DNA of 64,000 bases from Candidatus Poribacteria bacterium (GTDB lineage: Bacteria > Poribacteria > WGA-4E > WGA-3G), in contig OY282374.1 in the NCBI GenBank assembly GCA_958295815.1, positions 3,442,856-3,506,855 on the forward strand. The letters are read 5' to 3'. Position numbers and translations under genes: made by a program. Positions 8,084 through 16,369 of the stretch are shown here, in pieces. Position 1 is the stretch's first letter; each line of letters begins with the position of its first letter. Below the pieces are notes generated by a model that was not told where the DNA came from, did not search any database, and saw nothing but the letters and a program-made list of their open reading frames with translations.

Positions 8084-9499
8084 CTAAAACAAATCCTCTG
8101 CCTCAATGAGAGACACCCCTTCTTTTTCTGCCCTCTGTTTGAGGGCATCTGTGAAACCGTTAGCAGAGAACAGAATATATCGTGGATTACGCTTCCATGG
8201 GTCGAGAACTTTCGTGGTGTTTTCGATAAGGTGGTTTAGTACATTTTCTCCTACTGGGGCGTTCCACCATTTACACTCACCAAACCAGTGGCTATCATCA
8301 ACGTTTTCTGTCAAGACATCAATTTCAAGATTTGATCCCCAGTGTCCACCAATTTGTTTCGGAGCAACCTTTAGTTTTTCTTCCCAATAGCGACTGATAT
8401 ATTCACGGCAAATGCCTTCAAAAATTTCACCCATGTACTGCGAAAGATTCGGGGCAATCATTTGCTGATGTACCAAGTCTGCGTTCCCAGATTCGATGAG
8501 ACTTCGGTTTGGCTGCACGAACCGAAACCAGAATTTGATGTAGTTATCAGCAATTTTATATACCCCTTTTTTACTCTTTTGTGGTGCTCGCTCAGTGACA
8601 GGGGTCTCGCGTTTAACTACCCCTAATTCTCGCAGTACGCTGAGATATTTATTCGTATCTGTCGGGCTAAGTCCAATCCGCTGGGAAATCTCATTCAATC
8701 GCGTCGTGCCGCCAGCAATTGCCTGTAATATGCTGGCATACGTTCTCGGTTCCCGGAGTTCCATGCGCAGTAGAAAATTAACCTCGTCGAACAAATAACC
8801 TTGCGGACTGAGCAATTCGTCTTTGATGGGTTGTTCGAGTGCCTTTTCGGGGGCGTTCGGTGAGTGATTCAACCGATGCAGCGCGAATCGATTAAGGTAC
8901 GCCGGAATACCACCCAAGATGCCGTAGGCGATGAGTTTCTCCTTAGTAGAGTATTCTGGAAAAAAATACCCACTATCGCGATAGGACAGCGACATTAACC
9001 GAAGTTGACCCGTGCGTCTGCCATATAACGGTGATCGTTCTGCCAATACCTCGCGCTCCATGAAACTCACCTGTGATCCACACAAAATCAAGAAAAGCTT
9101 ACTGTTCTTTCCATGTAGGTCCCAGAAACGTTGGATCAAAGACGGGAGTGCTGCATTGTCTTCACAGAGATATTGAAACTCATCCAGCACCAAAACGAGC
9201 CGTTCTTCTTGTGCTTGTTGTGTAAAGTAGATGAGCGCAGATTCCCAGTCATCAAAGACGAGGCTTTGCAGTAGCGGGTCATTGATAACAGGTCGGGCAG
9301 TTTCGGTGAGTTGGCGAAGGTGATCTCGCTCTTTCAACTGACTGGCAAGAAAATAGATGCTCCTTTTCTCTTTACAGAATTGCGTTAAGAGTTCAGTTTT
9401 CCCAACCCGTCTTCTACCATATAATACGAAAAATTCTGCTGCCCCTGATTGGAACATTCGCTCTAAAGCCGCTAATTCTTGATGTCGATTGATGAACAT
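8084..9499 (-). CDS. AAA ATPase with C-terminal DUF234 (archaeal-type ATPase family)
   Basis: The N-terminus reads FINRHQELAALERMF, the usual family start. Walker A is GRRRVGKT at 28-35 and Walker B is LVLVLDEFQY with D106-E107. A winged-helix segment (TTRLNEISQRIGLSPTDTNKY) lies in the middle. The C-terminal part (about 320-471) is the DUF234 nuclease-like fold with EIDVLTEN and GECKWWN, resembling a PD-(D/E)xK core. Proteins of this kind are common in bacteria and archaea but of unknown role; a DNA-related or defence function is possible. The start is supported by AGAGGGAAA upstream and by an operator-like promoter at 9526-9572. Confidence 0.85.
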   Translation of the reverse strand: MFINRHQELAALERMFQSGAAEFFVLYGRRRVGKTELLTQFCKEKRSIYFLASQLKERDHLRQLTETARPVINDPLLQSLVFDDWESALIYFTQQAQEERLVLVLDEFQYLCEDNAALPSLIQRFWDLHGKNSKLFLILCGSQVSFMEREVLAERSPLYGRRTGQLRLMSLSYRDSGYFFPEYSTKEKLIAYGILGGIPAYLNRFALHRLNHSPNAPEKALEQPIKDELLSPQGYLFDEVNFLLRMELREPRTYASILQAIAGGTTRLNEISQRIGLSPTDTNKYLSVLRELGVVKRETPVTERAPQKSKKGVYKIADNYIKFWFRFVQPNRSLIESGNADLVHQQMIAPNLSQYMGEIFEGICREYISRYWEEKLKVAPKQIGGHWGSNLEIDVLTENVDDSHWFGECKWWNAPVGENVLNHLIENTTKVLDPWKRNPRYILFSANGFTDALKQRAEKEGVSLIEAEDLF

Positions 9500-9525
9500 A
9501 AGTTTCCCTCTTTAAGTGCCCTGGA

Positions 9526-9572
9526 GTATTATACTCTAAAGTATTATACTCTAAAGTATAATTGCAATTCAA
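9526..9572 (-). promoter_or_regulatory. Promoter overlapped by tandem 15-bp operator-like repeats
   Basis: GTATTATACTCTAAA occurs twice head to tail (9526-9540, 9541-9555), then GTATAATT. Read on the minus strand this gives two TATAAT boxes. The one at 9548-9543 has TTGAAT 18 bp upstream at 9572-9567. TATACT-CTAA-AGTATA dyads overlap the -10 region, the layout expected for repressor control of the DUF234 ATPase gene, possibly autoregulation through its winged-helix domain. Regulation is inferred. Confidence 0.5.
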
Positions 9573-9600
9573 TGAAATTAATAGAAGAAGGATATTTATA

Positions 9601-9894
9601 GTGAATTATAGGAATAAGTTGACATATCGTTTGGCGAAGAAAACACGACCACAGACTGCCCTACTTAAGGACACTTTCACGTCACAATCTATAGCGCGTT
9701 CTGTAGCGCGTTCTGTAGCGCGTTCTGTAGCGCGTTCTGTAGCGCGTTCTATAGCGCGTTCTATAGCGCGTTCTGTAGCGCGTTCTATAGCATTATCATT
9801 GACCCACTACCTCAAAACGCACCATAATGCGCGTAATCTGTGTAATCTGAGTAATCCGCGACTTAGACAATTTGCTATGAAATTTTCACAGTAA
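9601..9894 (+). CDS. Hypothetical small basic protein with (S-V/I-A-R)n repeat
   Basis: A GTG start preceded by AGAAGGA would give 97 residues with eight tandem S-(I/V)-A-R tetrapeptides in the middle, flanked by basic sequence. No family is recognised. The repeat comes from a 12-bp minisatellite and preserves the frame because the unit length is a multiple of three. The C-terminal codons run into a 14-bp palindrome that may be its terminator. Translation is uncertain; it may be a noncoding minisatellite region that happens to stay open. Confidence 0.3.
   Translation: MNYRNKLTYRLAKKTRPQTALLKDTFTSQSIARSVARSVARSVARSVARSIARSIARSVARSIALSLTHYLKTHHNARNLCNLSNPRLRQFAMKFSQ
9688..9795. repeat. 12-bp minisatellite, eight perfect-length units plus one diverged
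   Basis: Units are TCTRTAGCGCGT, where R alone varies: A, G, G, G, G, A, A, G, then A in a diverged ninth unit ending CATTA. Nothing else changes in eight units, so the array is young and probably still varies in copy number by slippage or recombination. Confidence 0.92.
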
Positions 9895-9911
9895 ATTTCA
9901 TAGCAACTTTT
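9872..9911 (+). terminator. 14-bp perfect inverted repeat followed by T-tract
   Basis: TTGCTATGAAATTT at 9872-9885 and its exact complement at 9893-9906 enclose a 7-nt loop, and CTTTTT follows. This fits a rho-independent terminator, although the stem is AT-rich. Related half-sites (GCTATGAAAACTATGAAATT) recur near 9997-10016. Confidence 0.55.
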
Positions 9912-10232
9912 TCACAAATACTATCCAAAACCACCAAAAACCCAACCACCACATAGCCGCACAAGCTCTCTCCGAATCTCACACATTTCCAATTGTGCTA
10001 TGAAAACTATGAAATTAGCCACTCACTGGTTTCCCTTGACCAACCCTCCTAACCGACCAGATAGCAATCCACAACTTATAACCCCAACCCGTGGGATTTT
10101 CCTTGCGTACATTTCATTTTAATGGTACACTACAAGAAACTTGAGGATGTAGGATTTGGTTGATGCACGGAGTCGAGAATGGACGATCACTGTTGCTTCG
10201 TCCCCACAGAAAAAACGGAGGAAGATCTTATA
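9907..10232. other. Intergenic stretch with half-sites and a promoter
   Basis: This holds no convincing gene. It contains CTATGAAA half-sites near 9999 and 10008, and a promoter-like pair: TTGCGT at 10103-10108 and TACACT at 10126-10131, separated by 17 bp. The promoter would drive the DUF1549/DUF1553 gene starting at 10233. Confidence 0.5.
10103..10131 (+). promoter_or_regulatory. Candidate promoter for the DUF1549/DUF1553 gene
   Basis: A TTGCGT -35 box and TACACT -10 box with 17-bp spacing lie about 100 bp before the start codon. Four of six positions match consensus in each box. Confidence 0.4.
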
Positions 10233-13200
10233 ATGTCCCAGACACTGTTATCACGTTTAGGCGTTGCAGTCTGGTTTCGCACCAGTTGCATGAGCCTTAT
10301 AGTCCTCATATTAGGACTTATTACCGCACTGCAACCCGCTGATGCTGGGAAGCTGCGGTTCGACAGGGATATTCGACCCATATTGTCAGATAAATGTTTC
10401 GCGTGTCACGGTCCCGATCCAGCCGTCCGGCAAGCCGATCTACGGCTTGACATAAAGGACGGGGCTTTCTCTGCACCGAGTGGCTACCCGATTATCGTTC
10501 CAGGAGAGCCAGAAAACAGCGAACTCGTTGCACGTATAACACACGCTGATATCGATCAACGGATGCCACCACAGGTCTCCAATCGGCAGCCGACACAAGA
10601 ACAGATCGACACACTCATCCAATGGATTGCTGAAGGTGCTGAATGGGAAGAGCACTGGGTGTATAACCCCCCTGAACGTGTTGATCCACCAGTTGCCAAA
10701 AACACAGCTTGGATCCGCAACCCTATTGATGCTTTTATACTCGGGAGATTGGAAGCCGAAGATCTCACACCATCAGCAGAAGCCAGCAAACGGACGCTCA
10801 TCCGTCGCTTATATTTCGATCTTACGGGGCTACTGCCGACCCCTGCTGAGGTGGAGCATTTCCTAAGAGATGAAAATCCGACTGCCTATGAGTCGCTTGT
10901 TAACAGGCTTCTGTCTAAACCGCAGTACGGCGAGCGGATGGCAATGTACTGGCTCGATCTTGTGCGTTATGCGGATACCAGCGGTTACCACTCTGACGAA
11001 AATGTGAGTATCTGGCCCTATCGGGACTACGTGATCCAAGCATTTAATGACAATATGCCATTTGATCAGTTCGCTGTGGAGAACCTTGCAGGTGATCTCC
11101 TATCGAATCCTACAGTGGCACAAAAGGTCGCCTCCGGTTATAACCGTCTAAATCAGACCACCGCAGAGGGTGGGGCACAAGCGAAGGAATACCTCGCAAT
11201 TTATGCAGCGGACAGAGTCCGAACAACTGCGTCCGTTTGGTTGGGAGCTACACTTGGCTGCGCACAATGCCACGACCATAAGTTCGATCCATACACCGCA
11301 AAAGACTTCTACAGTTTCGCCGCATTTTTCGCCGATGTAAAAGGACCTGGCGTATACGGTGGTGGGAGCAAATGGGAACCTGTTGTGATGCTACCGACAC
11401 CTCTACAAGAGTCGGCATTGCAGGATATTGACGACGAATTGACGAAATTGCAGCAGGTATTCAAAACATCATCCCCGGATTTAGAAGCCGAACAGGCGGA
11501 GTGGGAGAATGAGGTGCTTTCACTGCTTGAGTCAACTGAACCAACTGACTTCGCGTGGGTAGACGATGCCCAGGAAAACGGTGGTAGAACGGAAGGTACA
11601 TGGGAATTTGTCGGTAAAAATGAGGCACCTGTCTTCAGTAAACGCTTATCGCGTCGACAAACAGCAGCACCCGAACAGACAATCCAGCACAGTTTCCGCA
11701 ACGCGAATCGGAAGTTTACCCTTGCTGAAGGTGATCGCTTGTTCGCTTATGTTTGGCTTGACACCGATACTCCCCCAGAAACGGTTATGCTCCAGTTGAA
11801 CGACGGGAATTGGAATCACCGTGCATTTTGGGGTGCGGACAAAATTGACCTCGGTGGGATTGGAAATGACGCGCCTGAGCATAAGCCGATGGGAACTCTG
11901 CCAGCACCTGGTGAATGGGTCAGACTTGAAGTAGATCCAGCCGATGTTGGATTGGAGCCCGGTAGCGTTCTCAACGGAATGGCTTTTGCACAATTTGGCG
12001 GGACTGCTTATTGGGACGTCGCTGGGGTCGCAACGACGCGTGGTTCGGCAGTAAAACACACGCACACCGAAGCAGTTATTGGCGCAATTCAGGTTGATCC
12101 TGCTGTCAGAACAACAAGCGAACGCGAACAGATTGCAGCCGAGTATCGCCGTATCACACCCGCACTTGACGGTATTCGAATTCAGATTGCGAATTTACAG
12201 AAGCAGAAAACTGAACTTGAAGCACAAATCCCATATTCGCTTACAACTGAATCCACGCTACCTCGGACGACCCGTGTATTACCTCGTGGCAATTGGATGG
12301 ACGATTCCGGTGAGATTGTCGAACCGATGATACCGGCTTTCCTGGGTGATCTTGGTATCAAAAATCGTCGTCCGACTCGCTTGGAACTCGCGCAGTGGGT
12401 GGTGTCGAGGGAAAACCCGTTAACAGCTCGTGCTTTTGTGAACCGCGTCTGGGCACTCTACTTCGGAACCGGGCTATCCCGCGTCTTGGACGATCTCGGT
12501 GCACAAGGCGAACCACCAGTACATCCTGAACTCCTTGATTGGCTTGCTGTCGAGTTTATGGAAAGCGGGTGGAACGTCAAACATATCGTGAAACTCATTG
12601 TGACCTCAAGCACTTATCGTCAGTCCTCGAAACCGAATGAAGTATTAGACGAAAAAGATGCCTATAACCGCTTACTCGCACGCCAATCGCGCTGGAGACT
12701 CGATGCGGAGATGGTCCGCGATAATGCGCTGTTTTTAAGTAGGCTTCTGGTCCCCAAAATCGGTGGTCCGAGTGTGAGACCCTACCAGCCAATAGGTTAC
12801 TACTCAAACCTAAACTTCCCCAAGCGTGTCTATGCCCACGATAGTGGAGAAAACCAGTATCGCCGTGGACTCTATACGCACTGGCAGCGCACCTTCCTAC
12901 ACCCGAGTATGATGGCATTTGACGCGCCGAGTCGTCAGGAGTGTACCGCTGAGCGCGCTACCTCTAACACACCCATGCAAGCCTTGACGCTGCTCAATGA
13001 TCCAAGTTACGTTGAAGCCGCCCGCGTCTTTGCCGCACGGATTGTCCAAGAGGGTGGTGAAGCCGTTAATGAGCGTATCAACTGGGCGTATCAACAGGTT
13101 CTCTCTCGTCTACCGCAGCCAGCAGAATTGGAGATTGTGACAAATCTATACGAGAAACATCAAGCCGAGTATACTGCTAATCTCGATGCTGCCTATGCTC

Positions 13201-13316
13201 TCGTCGCAGTGGGTGAAGCACCCGTGACAGAAGACGTTGAAACTGTCGAATTAGCCGCATGGACTTCTATAGCACGGGTGATATTGAATTTACATGAGAC
13301 GATTACACGATATTAA
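10233..13316 (+). CDS. PSD1-type protein: cytochrome C-like, DUF1549 and DUF1553 domains
   Basis: The start at 10233 is chosen over an upstream ATG at 10179 because GGAGGA sits 10 bp before it and a signal segment (residues about 12-38) follows. C55-F-A-C58-H59 in the Planctomycete-type cytochrome C domain is a haem-attachment motif, and a second CxxCH (LGCAQCHDHKF) lies inside DUF1549. DUF1549 covers about 130-350 (WLDLVRYADTSGYHSD). DUF1553 is in the last third (TARAFVNRVWALYFGTGL, DAPSRQECTAERATSNTP). Such proteins are exported and nearly always paired with a DUF1501 protein, as here 22 bp downstream. Their biochemical role is unknown; redox or polysaccharide degradation roles have been suggested. 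Confidence 0.9.
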   Translation: MSQTLLSRLGVAVWFRTSCMSLIVLILGLITALQPADAGKLRFDRDIRPILSDKCFACHGPDPAVRQADLRLDIKDGAFSAPSGYPIIVPGEPENSELVARITHADIDQRMPPQVSNRQPTQEQIDTLIQWIAEGAEWEEHWVYNPPERVDPPVAKNTAWIRNPIDAFILGRLEAEDLTPSAEASKRTLIRRLYFDLTGLLPTPAEVEHFLRDENPTAYESLVNRLLSKPQYGERMAMYWLDLVRYADTSGYHSDENVSIWPYRDYVIQAFNDNMPFDQFAVENLAGDLLSNPTVAQKVASGYNRLNQTTAEGGAQAKEYLAIYAADRVRTTASVWLGATLGCAQCHDHKFDPYTAKDFYSFAAFFADVKGPGVYGGGSKWEPVVMLPTPLQESALQDIDDELTKLQQVFKTSSPDLEAEQAEWENEVLSLLESTEPTDFAWVDDAQENGGRTEGTWEFVGKNEAPVFSKRLSRRQTAAPEQTIQHSFRNANRKFTLAEGDRLFAYVWLDTDTPPETVMLQLNDGNWNHRAFWGADKIDLGGIGNDAPEHKPMGTLPAPGEWVRLEVDPADVGLEPGSVLNGMAFAQFGGTAYWDVAGVATTRGSAVKHTHTEAVIGAIQVDPAVRTTSEREQIAAEYRRITPALDGIRIQIANLQKQKTELEAQIPYSLTTESTLPRTTRVLPRGNWMDDSGEIVEPMIPAFLGDLGIKNRRPTRLELAQWVVSRENPLTARAFVNRVWALYFGTGLSRVLDDLGAQGEPPVHPELLDWLAVEFMESGWNVKHIVKLIVTSSTYRQSSKPNEVLDEKDAYNRLLARQSRWRLDAEMVRDNALFLSRLLVPKIGGPSVRPYQPIGYYSNLNFPKRVYAHDSGENQYRRGLYTHWQRTFLHPSMMAFDAPSRQECTAERATSNTPMQALTLLNDPSYVEAARVFAARIVQEGGEAVNERINWAYQQVLSRLPQPAELEIVTNLYEKHQAEYTANLDAAYALVAVGEAPVTEDVETVELAAWTSIARVILNLHETITRY

Positions 13317-13338
13317 GATTAAACAGGAGGTATGAGAT

Positions 13339-14778
13339 ATGGCTATTGATATTCATGAAGAGACCGATCTTCGTCTTACAAGGCGTACATTTCTGGGGAA
13401 AACGGTGCGGAGTGTCGGATCGCTCGCGCTCGCGTCTTTGCTGACACCCTCAATTATCAATGCCGCGCCAGAAATTGAGCGGTGGCAAGGAATTGTGACC
13501 ACACCGTATGTGCCACCCAAGGCAAAGAGCATTATCCACCTCTGCATGGCAGGCGGTCCCTCGCATCTGGAGACTTTGGATTACAAACCGAAACTCGCAG
13601 AATTAGACGGACAGCCGATGCCGAAGTCTTTCACCGAAGGACAACCGATCGCTCAACTCCAGGGGCAAGCGGATTCACTCAAATGCCTCGGTCCCACACA
13701 TGAATTCAAAAAGTGGGGACAATCAGGGCAGGAGATGAGTACGGCATTCCCGCATATCGGAAGTCTCGCTGACGATATTTGTATCGTACGTTCCCTACGA
13801 ACCGAACAGATTAATCACGATCCAGCACACACTTTCATGAACACCGGTACCGCAATCGCTGGTAGACCCAGCATGGGGTCGTGGCTACTCTACGGACTCG
13901 GCAGTGAAAACGAAAACTTACCCGGGTATGTCGTCCTTGTCTCTTCCGGTGGCGGTCAGGACCAGCCGATCGCAACACGGCAGTGGCACAGTGGGTTTCT
14001 CCCAGGTCAGTTTCAAGGCGTCCAATTTCATTCAACCGGCGATCCCGTGCACTATGTCGCCAACCCTGATGGCGTGAATACAGAACAGCAGCGCGATGTA
14101 GTGGATGCTGTACAGACCCTAAACGGTATGTTCAACGAAACCGTAGACGATCCAGCAATCTCAACGCGCATTAGCCAATACGAGATGGCATTCCGAATGC
14201 AGACGAGCGTTCCTGAGTTGACTGACATCTCGAAAGAGCCGCAGCATGTTCTCGATATGTATGGTGCTAAGCCGGGCGATGGATCCTATGCCTCAAACTG
14301 TCTACTCGCGCGACGATTAGCAGAACGCGGCGTGCGGTTCATTCAACTTTATCATCGCGGTTGGGATCATCACGGCGGCATTGAAAACGCTATCAAAACT
14401 ACCGCTGGCTATGTTGACCAAGCAACCGCTGCGCTTGTCAACGATTTGAAACAGAGGGGCATGTTAGACGACACCTTAGTGATTTGGGGTGGCGAATTTG
14501 GTCGGACGCCGATGGCACAAGGCACCGGACGCGACCATCACATCAAGGGTTTCTCAATGTGGATGGCTGGTGGTGGAGTCAAAGGTGGCATTAGTTACGG
14601 TGGCACTGATGAATTAGGCTACAATGCTGTTGAAAATGTAGTGCATGTCCACGACTTCCACGCCACGATGCTACACCTCTTCGGGATTAACCACGAAAAA
14701 CTCGTCTACCGCTTCCAAGGACGCGACTTCCGCCTCACTGATGTCCACGGACACGTCGTCCGCGACATTTTAGCTTAA
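13339..14778 (+). CDS. DUF1501 protein with Tat signal
   Basis: A twin-arginine motif (LTRRTFLGK, R15-R16) and hydrophobic stretch ending near INA indicate Tat export of a folded, probably cofactor-bearing protein. The rest is the DUF1501 fold, a relative of the alkaline phosphatase/sulfatase superfamily: CMAGGPSHLETLD near the N-terminus, DHHGGIENA, and LVIWGGEFGRTPMAQGTGRDHH towards the end, carrying likely metal ligands. It follows the DUF1549/DUF1553 gene by 22 bp with an AGGAGG site, so the two form an operon. The function is unknown; the pairing suggests a joint periplasmic complex. Confidence 0.9.
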   Translation: MAIDIHEETDLRLTRRTFLGKTVRSVGSLALASLLTPSIINAAPEIERWQGIVTTPYVPPKAKSIIHLCMAGGPSHLETLDYKPKLAELDGQPMPKSFTEGQPIAQLQGQADSLKCLGPTHEFKKWGQSGQEMSTAFPHIGSLADDICIVRSLRTEQINHDPAHTFMNTGTAIAGRPSMGSWLLYGLGSENENLPGYVVLVSSGGGQDQPIATRQWHSGFLPGQFQGVQFHSTGDPVHYVANPDGVNTEQQRDVVDAVQTLNGMFNETVDDPAISTRISQYEMAFRMQTSVPELTDISKEPQHVLDMYGAKPGDGSYASNCLLARRLAERGVRFIQLYHRGWDHHGGIENAIKTTAGYVDQATAALVNDLKQRGMLDDTLVIWGGEFGRTPMAQGTGRDHHIKGFSMWMAGGGVKGGISYGGTDELGYNAVENVVHVHDFHATMLHLFGINHEKLVYRFQGRDFRLTDVHGHVVRDILA

Positions 14779-14943
14779 AAGTAGTAGGCACACTCCGTGT
14801 GCCGTCAGTCGAAGTAGTAACACGCTCCATCGTGCCGATAATCTTAAAAGTAGTAGGCACACTCCGTGTGCCGTCAGTCGAAGTAGTAACACGCTCCATC
14901 GTGCCGATGATCTTAAAAGTAGTAGGCATACTCCGTGTGCCGT
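14775..14943. repeat. 69-bp tandem array of paired palindromes (about 2.5 copies)
   Basis: Units start TTAAAAGTAGTAGGC at 14775, 14844 and 14913, an exact 69-bp period. Each carries GGCACAC-TCC-GTGTGCC and a second arm pair CACG-CTCCAT-CGTG. It shares the first half-unit with the 70-bp array at 5861 but has a different second half, so it arose by an independent expansion. As at 5861, it starts at the stop codon of a gene. It nearly fills the 234-bp gap to the serine hydrolase gene. Confidence 0.9.
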
Positions 14944-15012
14944 TAACATCACAACGTACCTGCTTTCGGTTGCAAAGTCTATCAGAAATGGTGGGGTTAT
15001 AGAGGGACTTAT

Positions 15013-16296
15013 ATGAGAAAAACGAACAGGATTTTAGTCTACATCTCGTTCTTGTTGGTTCTAACGGTATCTGCCTTTAGCCACGAGCTACCTATGGTGG
15101 AGCCTGAATCAGTTGGGCTGTCTACCGAAAGGCTTTCAAGAATTGATAAAGTAATGGAAACACATGTCGCTCAGCAGAAGATTGCTGGCGGCGTTACATT
15201 GCTTGCGAGGCGCGGGAAGATTGCACATCTGGGCACTTACGGTATGCAGGATGTAGAAGCGGGCATACCGATGATGCCTGATACCATTTTCCGTATCGCC
15301 TCAATGACGAAACCTGTAACGAGTGTCGCTGTGATGATGCTCTATGAAGAAGGACATTTTCGGTTGAACGAACCGGTCTCAAAGTTCATTCCAGCGTTCA
15401 AGGAGATGCAGGTGTTACCACCGGAATCTGCTGAAGATGAGACTCAACCTGTACCGGCAACCCGGCAGATTACAATTTGGAATCTGCTCACCCACACCGC
15501 TGGTCTAACATATCACTGGAATGAACCCCACGGTGCACAGTACGCTGCTGCAGGTATCACCCACGGGCTTCTTCAGGATGAGAGTACGCTTGAGGAAAAG
15601 ATGAAAGTCTTGGCAACTATTCCCTTGCGGTGTCAGCCGGGTGCAGAATTTGAGTACGGGCTGTCAATAGATTTGCTCGGTTACCTCGTTGAGGTCGTAT
15701 CCGGGATGACGCTCGATCAGTTTTTCTCCGAGCGTATTTTCAAACCGCTTGATATGGTAGACACACATTTTTTTATCCCTGAAACAAAACGAGAACGAAT
15801 CGCTACAGTCTATGAGCGAACCAAAGATGGTCCCATCACGCGAAAGTCTCAAGAACCGACAGTGGAAGGTTCTCTGACCTACTCAACTGACTATCCGTAC
15901 AATGGACCGCAAACCTATTTCTCTGGCGGTGGTGGGTTAGTATCCACTGCCCCTGATTACGTCCGATTTGCACAGATGATGCTCAACGGAGGAGAACTTA
16001 GCGGGGTCCGATTATTAAGCCGAAAAACCGTTGAATTGATGACTCTAAATCAGCTCGCCAACATGGATGTTGATTTCGGATTCGGTTTAGGCTTTAGTGT
16101 TGTCCGAGACGAATCAGACCTTAATGAAGTCGGGTCAGTTGGGACGTTTGGTTGGGGCGGTTTCTTCTATACCAATTTCTTCATTGACCCGCAAGAACAG
16201 ATGATTGGTATCTTCATGTGCCAATTGCATCCCAGCGGTGGTTTGGATCTCTGGGGGAAAATTCGTATCCTTTACTACCAAGCGATCGCCGATTGA
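15013..16296 (+). CDS. Serine hydrolase, beta-lactamase class C/PBP-like
   Basis: A signal peptide (residues about 1-24) precedes a class C-type fold. S97-M-T-K100 (IASMTKPVTS) is the SxxK nucleophile motif and Y215 (FEYGLSIDLLGYL) fits the second-motif tyrosine of the EstB-like subgroup. The segment NLLTHTAGLTYHW is the typical HTSGL-type core, and GWGGFFYTNFFIDP lies where the third motif is expected. The family includes esterases, D-aminopeptidases and beta-lactamases, so the substrate is open. Export to the periplasm is likely. The ribosome site is weak. Confidence 0.88.
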   Translation: MRKTNRILVYISFLLVLTVSAFSHELPMVEPESVGLSTERLSRIDKVMETHVAQQKIAGGVTLLARRGKIAHLGTYGMQDVEAGIPMMPDTIFRIASMTKPVTSVAVMMLYEEGHFRLNEPVSKFIPAFKEMQVLPPESAEDETQPVPATRQITIWNLLTHTAGLTYHWNEPHGAQYAAAGITHGLLQDESTLEEKMKVLATIPLRCQPGAEFEYGLSIDLLGYLVEVVSGMTLDQFFSERIFKPLDMVDTHFFIPETKRERIATVYERTKDGPITRKSQEPTVEGSLTYSTDYPYNGPQTYFSGGGGLVSTAPDYVRFAQMMLNGGELSGVRLLSRKTVELMTLNQLANMDVDFGFGLGFSVVRDESDLNEVGSVGTFGWGGFFYTNFFIDPQEQMIGIFMCQLHPSGGLDLWGKIRILYYQAIAD

Positions 16297-16369
16297 AATT
16301 GAAATTATCAACCGGAGACAACTTACTGTAAAACCTACAACAAATAACGCAGGAAGGAAATTAACCAAT

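Noticed and set aside
9688..9795. The 12-bp array as iterons of a replication origin
   Set aside because: There is no replication initiator gene, no DnaA box cluster and no plasmid gene nearby; it behaves as a simple minisatellite.
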